NCBI RefSeq assembly: GCF_022751215.1
Contig: NZ_JAICDG010000005.1
Span: forward strand, 434,001-498,000
Length of the DNA stretch: 64,000 bases
Reading direction: 5' to 3'
From: Actinomadura terrae
GTDB lineage: Bacteria > Actinomycetota > Actinomycetes > Streptosporangiales > Streptosporangiaceae
Positions 59,659 through 64,000 of this stretch are shown piece after piece. The translations under genes were made by a program, and so were the position numbers. A model generated the notes under the pieces. That model was not told where the DNA came from. It ran no database searches and saw nothing but the letters and a program-made list of their open reading frames with translations. Positions within the stretch are counted from its first letter, which is position 1, and each line of letters begins with the position of its first letter.

Positions 59659-60489
59659 ATGAAGTTCGGCATCTACACGCTTTTGACGGCCGAGAGCATC
59701 CGGCCCGATGTATTGGCGCGCGCGGCGGAGGAACGCGGCTTCGACTCGCTGTTCATCGCCGAGCATTCGCATATTCCCGTCCGCCGCGAGACCCTCTGGC
59801 AGGGCAGCGCCGAGCTGCCGCACGCCTACTACCGCACGCTCGCGCCCTTCCCCGCGCTCGCGGCGGCGTCGGCGGTGACCTCCACGCTGCTGCTCGGCAC
59901 CGCCGTCGCGCTGCTCGCCCAGCGGGACCCGATCCACACCGCCAAGGAGGTGGCGACGCTCGACGTCCTGTCCGGCGGGCGGGTGATCCTCGGGGTCGGC
60001 TCCGGCTGGAACCGCGAGGAGATGCGCAACCACGGCACCGACCCGCGCACCAGGGGCGCGCTGCTGAACGAGCGGCTCGCCGCGATCAAGGCGATATGGA
60101 CGCAGGACGAGGCCGAGTTCCACGGCGAGCACGTCGACTTCGACCCGATCCACCTGTGGCCGAAGCCGGAGCGCCGCCCGCACCCGCCGATCTACGTCGG
60201 CGGGGAGAGCGAGGCCTCGCTCGACCGGATCGCCCGGTTCGGCGACGGCTGGCTCCCCCGCGCCGCCACGACGCCCGACGAGATCCGCCGGTTCTCCGCG
60301 CGGCTGGCCGAGCGGGGCCGCCCGGACGTCCCGATCACGCTGGCCGGGCTGGGCCCCGACGCGGAGAGGGTCGCGGCGCTCGCCGAGGCGGGCGTGGAGC
60401 GGATCGCGTTCGAGCACCCGACCACGTCCGAAGGCGACTCGCTCCGCGCCCTGGACGAACTGGCCGCCTTCACCGACACCCTGCGCTGA
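59659..60489 (+). CDS. LLM class F420-dependent oxidoreductase
   Basis: A 276-residue compact LLM-fold enzyme of the probable F420-dependent group. FGIYTLLTAESIRPDVLARA, FDSLFIAEHSHIPVRRET, LLLGTAVALLAQRDPIHTAK, GGRVILGVGSGWNREEMRNHG and PPIYVGGESEASLDRIARFG are typical. The GSGWNREE loop and the missing C-terminal extension separate it from the FMNH2 monooxygenases at the start of the window. It could oxidise or reduce a substrate of the adjacent catabolic genes. ATG at 59659 lies 170 bases after the operator-containing promoter. Confidence 0.88.
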   Translation: MKFGIYTLLTAESIRPDVLARAAEERGFDSLFIAEHSHIPVRRETLWQGSAELPHAYYRTLAPFPALAAASAVTSTLLLGTAVALLAQRDPIHTAKEVATLDVLSGGRVILGVGSGWNREEMRNHGTDPRTRGALLNERLAAIKAIWTQDEAEFHGEHVDFDPIHLWPKPERRPHPPIYVGGESEASLDRIARFGDGWLPRAATTPDEIRRFSARLAERGRPDVPITLAGLGPDAERVAALAEAGVERIAFEHPTTSEGDSLRALDELAAFTDTLR

Positions 60490-60513
60490 CCGCCCCCAGG
60501 ACGCTGACCGCTC

Positions 60514-61935
60514 TCAGGAGGTCGAGGCGGGCTCGGTCGCGTGGGCGGCGGGTGGACCCGGCATCGGGTGCACCCGCTCCACCGCCCGTGCCACCGCCAG
60601 GACCAGCGCGTCCGCGTGCCGGGGGCCGACGATCTGGAGGCCGATCGGCAGCCCCCGGGACGTGCGGCCGACCGGCACGCTGATCGCGGGCTGGTGGGTC
60701 ATGTTGAACGGGTAGGTGAACGGCGTCCACCTCGGCCAGTCGCTCAGCCCGCTCCCCGGCGGGACGTCGTGCCCGGCCTCGAACGCGGGGATCGGGACGG
60801 TCGGGGTGATCAGCACGTCGTGCCGGGTGTGGAACTCGCCCATCCGGACGCCGAGCGCGACCCGCTCCACCTCCGCCGCGAGGTAGTCGGCGGCGGAGCA
60901 GGTGAGCCCGCGTTCGATGACGGCGCGCAGGCCGGGGTCGATGTCGGCGCCGTCCCCGAGGACGTCGCGCCACTTGGCCGCCCCCGCGCACCACAGGATG
61001 TCGAACGCGTCGTAGGGGTCGGGGAAGCCCGGGTCGGCCTGCTCGACGCGGACCCCGACGTCTTGCAGGGCCCGCGCGGCGGACGCGACGGCGGCGGCGA
61101 TCTCGGGGTCCACCCGTGCGTGGCCGAGGTCCGGGGAGAAGGCGGCGGTGACGCCGGTGACGTCGCGGCCGAGCTCGTCGGTGTAGGGGGTGGCGAGCGG
61201 GCCGAGCGCGAACGGGTCGCGGGGGTCGGGCCCCGCGAGCACGTCCAGCAGCAGCGCCGCGTCCTCGACGGTGCGCGCCATCGGCCCGGCGTGCGCGAGG
61301 ACCGCGAGGGCGCTCAGCGGGTACTGCGGGACGCGGCCGTGGGTCGGTTTCAGGCCGACGACGCCGCAGAACGCCGCCGGGATGCGGACCGAGCCGCCGC
61401 CGTCGGTGCCGACCGACAGCGCGCCCATGCCGGACGCGACCGCCGCCGCGCTGCCGCCGCTGGAGCCGCCCGTGGTGCGGGTCGTGTCCCAGGGGTTGCG
61501 GGTCACGCCGGTCAGCGGGTTGTCGCAGACGCCCTTCCACCCCATCTCGGGCGTGGTGGTCTTGCCGAGCAGGACGGCCCCGGCCTCGCGCAGCCGGGCG
61601 GCGGCCGGGCTGTCGACGTCCCAGGGCTGGTTCGGGTCCACGCACCGCGAGCCGCGCAGCGTCGGCCAGCCCCGGGTCAGGAACAGGTCCTTGATCGACA
61701 TCGGGACGCCGTCGATCGGGCTGGCCGGGGTGCCGTCCCGCCAGCGCCGCTCGGCCGCGCGGGCGTCCGCCAGCGCGCTCTCGGCGTCGACGAGCGCGAA
61801 GGCGTTGTAGTCGCCGTCGTGCCGCCGGATCGCCTCCAGGGCCGCGGTCGTCGCCTCCACCGGGGAGATCGTCCCGGCGGCGTAGGCGGCCACCAGCTCC
61901 GCCGCCGTGGGGCTGTCGTCTCGGACGCCGGCCAT
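60514..61935 (-). CDS. amidase (amidase signature family)
   Basis: A 473-residue amidase with the Ser-cisSer-Lys triad. VPMSIKDLFLTRG supplies the Lys, DTTRTTGGSSGGSAAAVA the cis-Ser and GTDGGGSVRIPAAFCG the region of the nucleophile loop. The family hydrolyses carboxamides to acids and ammonia. An excellent AGGAGGA site precedes ATG at 61935; a long in-frame extension upstream to 62241 lacks similarity and overlaps the promoter. An operator lies directly after the -10 of a minus-strand promoter ~255 bases upstream. Probably it releases a carboxylate for the CoA-dependent genes next to it. Confidence 0.92.
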   Translation of the reverse strand: MAGVRDDSPTAAELVAAYAAGTISPVEATTAALEAIRRHDGDYNAFALVDAESALADARAAERRWRDGTPASPIDGVPMSIKDLFLTRGWPTLRGSRCVDPNQPWDVDSPAAARLREAGAVLLGKTTTPEMGWKGVCDNPLTGVTRNPWDTTRTTGGSSGGSAAAVASGMGALSVGTDGGGSVRIPAAFCGVVGLKPTHGRVPQYPLSALAVLAHAGPMARTVEDAALLLDVLAGPDPRDPFALGPLATPYTDELGRDVTGVTAAFSPDLGHARVDPEIAAAVASAARALQDVGVRVEQADPGFPDPYDAFDILWCAGAAKWRDVLGDGADIDPGLRAVIERGLTCSAADYLAAEVERVALGVRMGEFHTRHDVLITPTVPIPAFEAGHDVPPGSGLSDWPRWTPFTYPFNMTHQPAISVPVGRTSRGLPIGLQIVGPRHADALVLAVARAVERVHPMPGPPAAHATEPASTS

Positions 61936-62342
61936 CGGTCCTCCTGAGAATTCGGGCTGAAAATTCCACACTCCGCCAAAAGGGCAGGAGAAAACGTCGA
62001 TGCGCATTCTCGACGGGACGGCCGTCGATTGATCGACGCTCGGAGAGGGGGTGGAAACAATGGCGAGCCGGTCGGCGGAACCCGCCGGGCTGGCCAGGAG
62101 GTGAGCTGCGGATGATGGGGTGTCGACGCAGGTGGACGCGAGGCGATCGTCGCTCGACCATGACCCGACCGACCGGTCGGGCGACTTAAAGTTACCTCGC
62201 CATAGCAGAGCCGTCAACCCTCCGGGAACGGGGATTGACATTTCGCCGCGACGCGTAGTTCCATCCGAAACAGGCGGTCGTCGAGAAATGTTGATCAGCG
62301 CATCCGAGCAACCCGTGAGCCCCGAAAAGGCAGGAGCGATCG
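61936..62342. other. 407-base divergent intergenic region
   Basis: The region lies between the amidase (minus) and the CCR-like gene (plus). It contains a minus-strand promoter with operator B (62166-62217) and a plus-strand TTGACA at 62235-62240 with only a poor -10 (TAGTTC, 15-base spacer). No gene is seen. Confidence 0.6.
62166..62217 (-). promoter_or_regulatory. minus-strand promoter with operator B for the amidase gene
   Basis: Reading the minus strand: TTGACG (62217-62212), a 17-base spacer, TAACTT (62194-62189), then CGCCCGACCGGTCGGTCG (62183-62166), an 18-bp palindrome with one mismatch that would cover the start of transcription. It matches operators A and C. Confidence 0.65.
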
Positions 62343-63587
62343 TTGTCCATTGACGCGAGGATTCCGGTCGGCGAGACGCCGCCCCCCGGCACCCGTCCCG
62401 GACGCATGTTCGCGCAGGTCGTCCGGCAGGGCCGGTTCGGCGACCCGCTGACCGCCTTCCAGATCGAGGAGGTGCCGGTGCCCGAGCCGGGGCCCGGCGA
62501 GGTGCTGGTCGCGGTGATGGCGGCGGGCATCAACTTCAACAACGTGTGGGCGGCGCGCGGCACGCCGATCGACGTGATCGCCGACCGCCGGCGCAAGGGC
62601 GAGCCGTGGGACTTCCACATCGGCGGGAGCGACGCGTCCGGGATCGTCCACGCGGTGGGCGAGGGCGTGGAGTCGGTGTCGCCCGGCGACCACATCGTCG
62701 TCCACCCCGGCTACTGGGACCCGGACGACCCGTGGGTGAAGGACGGCAACGATCCCATGCTCGCCCCCAGCGCCAAGATCTGGGGATACAACACGAACTT
62801 CGGGTCGTTCGCGCAGTTCTGCCTGGCCCAGGAGCACCAGCTCCTCCCGAAGGCACCGCACCTGACCTGGGCGGAGGCCGCCGCGCCGACGCTCGTCGGG
62901 ACGACCGCCTACCGCATGCTGTTCGGCTGGGACGGGCACCGGCTGCGTCCCGGGGACCTCGTGCTCGTGTGGGGCGGCTCGGGCGGGCTCGGCACGCAGG
63001 CGATCCAGCTGGCGGTCGCGCACGGCGCGGACGCGGTCGCCGTGGTCTCCGACGACCGGCGCGGCGAGTACGCGACCCGCCTCGGCGCGATCGGCTACCT
63101 GAACCGGAACGACTTCGCGCACTGGGGCGTCCCGCCGCACTGGGACGACGCGCCGGGCTACGGCGCGTGGCTGAAGGAGGCGCGCCGGTTCCGGCAGGCG
63201 CTCACGGACATCGCGGGACGGCGCAGCCCGCGCATCGTGTTCGAGCATCCGGGCGAGGCGACGATCCCCACGAGCGTGTTCCTGTGCGCGCCCGGTGGCA
63301 TGGTCGTGATCTGCGCCGGGACGTCCGGGTATTCGGCGACGGTAGACCTTCGCTACCAGTGGGTGATGCAGAAGCGGCTCCAGGGCTCGCACGGGACGAA
63401 CGACGAGCAGGCCCGCGCCTACAACGACCTGGTCCGGGAGAAGCGGATCGACCCGGCGCTGGGCGAGGTCGTCCCCTTCCACGAGATCGGGCGCGCCCAC
63501 CACGACATGGCGAACGGGATCGAGGTGTTCGGCAACCGGGTCGCGCTGGTCGGCGCCCCCGACGAGCACGCGGGCGCGGCGACCTGA
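62343..63587 (+). CDS. crotonyl-CoA carboxylase/reductase-like MDR protein
   Basis: A 414-residue medium-chain dehydrogenase/reductase of the CCR type, enzymes that reduce an enoyl-CoA with NADPH and add CO2. CCR-type segments are AAGINFNNVWAARGTP, FGSFAQFCLAQEHQLLPKAP, VLVWGGSGGLGTQAIQLAV (NADPH loop), YQWVMQKRLQGSHGTND and FHEIGRAHHDMANG. The Asn of INFNNVW and the His of QGSHGT, both linked to CO2 binding in CCR, are present. The normally acidic GYETxxG position reads GYNTNFG, so it may reduce without carboxylating. TTG at 62343 has GGAG at good spacing. Confidence 0.87.
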   Translation: MSIDARIPVGETPPPGTRPGRMFAQVVRQGRFGDPLTAFQIEEVPVPEPGPGEVLVAVMAAGINFNNVWAARGTPIDVIADRRRKGEPWDFHIGGSDASGIVHAVGEGVESVSPGDHIVVHPGYWDPDDPWVKDGNDPMLAPSAKIWGYNTNFGSFAQFCLAQEHQLLPKAPHLTWAEAAAPTLVGTTAYRMLFGWDGHRLRPGDLVLVWGGSGGLGTQAIQLAVAHGADAVAVVSDDRRGEYATRLGAIGYLNRNDFAHWGVPPHWDDAPGYGAWLKEARRFRQALTDIAGRRSPRIVFEHPGEATIPTSVFLCAPGGMVVICAGTSGYSATVDLRYQWVMQKRLQGSHGTNDEQARAYNDLVREKRIDPALGEVVPFHEIGRAHHDMANGIEVFGNRVALVGAPDEHAGAAT

Positions 63588-63593
63588 TGGCCG

Positions 63594-63646
63594 TTGACAC
63601 CGATCCGAGCCCGTGTAAAAGTCGAAACCGACCGACTAGTCGGTCG
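63594..63646 (+). promoter_or_regulatory. promoter with operator C for the acyl-CoA dehydrogenase gene
   Basis: TTGACA (63594-63599), a 16-base spacer, TAAAAG (63616-63621) and then CGACCGACTAGTCGGTCG (63629-63646), a perfect 18-bp palindrome. Its position just downstream of the -10 is the same as at operator B. Confidence 0.68.
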
Positions 63647-63676
63647 ATAGCCGGACAACGTGGAGGGTGACGGCGC

Positions 63677-64000
63677 ATGGACTTCAGCATCCCGGCCGAG
63701 CTCAGCATGTTCGTCGACTCCGTGCGGCGCTTCCGCGAGCGGGAGCTGATGCCGCTGGAGCAGCGGTTCCTGACCGAGGGGAGGTTCACCCCGCAGGAGC
63801 GCCGCGACCTCCAGGAACGTGCCAGATCGCAGGGGCTCTGGGCGCTGGACGTGCCGGAGGAGTACGGCGGCCAGGGCATGGGCACGCTCGCGACCTGCCT
63901 GGTCGTCGAGGAGCTGTACAAGCACCCGGGGATGTTCGAGTTCGGCGGCAGCCCCGAACCCGTCCTCTACCAGGCGGACGAGGAGCAGAAGAAGCGCTAC
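63677..64000 (+). CDS. acyl-CoA dehydrogenase, N-terminal part
   Basis: Only the first 108 codons lie in the window. MDFSIPAELSMFVDSVRRFR, ELMPLEQRFLTEGRFTP and SQGLWALDVPEEYGGQGMGT are the N-terminal helical domain of acyl-CoA dehydrogenases; the LDVPEEYGGQGM block is diagnostic. The enzyme oxidises an acyl-CoA to the enoyl-CoA, the type of substrate used by the CCR-like neighbour. ATG at 63677 has GGAGGGTGA. Operator C sits ~31 bases upstream. The flavin domain and catalytic base lie beyond the end. Confidence 0.9.
   Translation, partial: MDFSIPAELSMFVDSVRRFRERELMPLEQRFLTEGRFTPQERRDLQERARSQGLWALDVPEEYGGQGMGTLATCLVVEELYKHPGMFEFGGSPEPVLYQADEEQKKRY

Noticed and set aside
61936..62241. N-terminal extension of the amidase to 62241
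   Set aside because: The extension has no amidase similarity, crosses promoter and operator B, and the ATG at 61935 has a near-perfect ribosome site.

Overview
The window is very GC-rich DNA with strongly GC-biased third codon positions, frequent GTG and TTG starts, many 4-base stop/start overlaps and twin-arginine exports. Its gene content (Hsp70/Clp/CHAT conflict-type genes, EACC1-like protein, LuxR-type LAL regulator, many flavin- or F420-dependent LLM oxidoreductases) fits a filamentous actinomycete. Something like Actinomadura or a relative is my guess; no rRNA or other strict taxonomic marker is present.

Layout. (1) 1-9170: one plus-strand sulfur-scavenging operon: sfnG (truncated by the window edge), two acyl-CoA-dehydrogenase-fold monooxygenases (SfnC/DszC-like and SfnB), ssuD, a flavin reductase, a GNAT acetyltransferase, an SsuE-type FMN reductase and three more LLM monooxygenases. 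(2) 9342-10949: an exported bicovalent FAD oxidase. (3) 11050-14819 (minus): a four-gene, translationally coupled operon of a Cys-rich bufferin-like peptide, a DUF692/MNIO enzyme, a DUF2063 partner and a VioB-like ferritin-fold protein; divergent from it is a secreted S1-type pseudoprotease (15061-15726). (4) 15730-21410 (minus): LAL regulator, stand-alone MurG-like and MurF-like enzymes, and a possible 99-residue protein between them. (5) 21610-28105: a NarL-type two-component pair, LtrA, a Tat-type helical-repeat protein, a membrane glycosyltransferase and a small helical protein. (6) 28519-34850: VOC protein, TetR-controlled metallo-hydrolase/amidohydrolase pair, MetE-like protein, exported M20 amidohydrolase.

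(7) 35114-50044 is the most striking region. An EACC1-like protein and a CHAT protease carrying Clp-N-like domains (plus strand) face a tightly coupled minus-strand operon. That operon encodes a ClpB-like AAA+ ATPase, a Ser/Thr kinase, two long helical-repeat proteins, a J-like protein without HPD, a GrpE-like factor, a divergent Hsp70 and a zinc-ribbon/TPR protein. The two units overlap at their 3' ends. I read them as one chaperone-kinase-protease system, probably for biological conflict or programmed death; that role is inference.

(8) 50229-56797: two tandem secreted Cys-rich paralogues with near-identical upstream regions, TerB, a BlaI/M56 pair, an RTX-like secreted protein, and a photolyase coupled to an NAD(P)-binding DUF2867-type protein. 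(9) 56995-64000: a TetR regulator, MFS symporter, F420-type LLM enzyme, amidase, crotonyl-CoA carboxylase/reductase-like protein and the start of an acyl-CoA dehydrogenase. Three matching CGACCGAC-type palindromes suggest that one TetR regulator controls this acyl-CoA/amide catabolic set.

No tRNA, rRNA, CRISPR array, insertion sequence or prophage gene was recognised.
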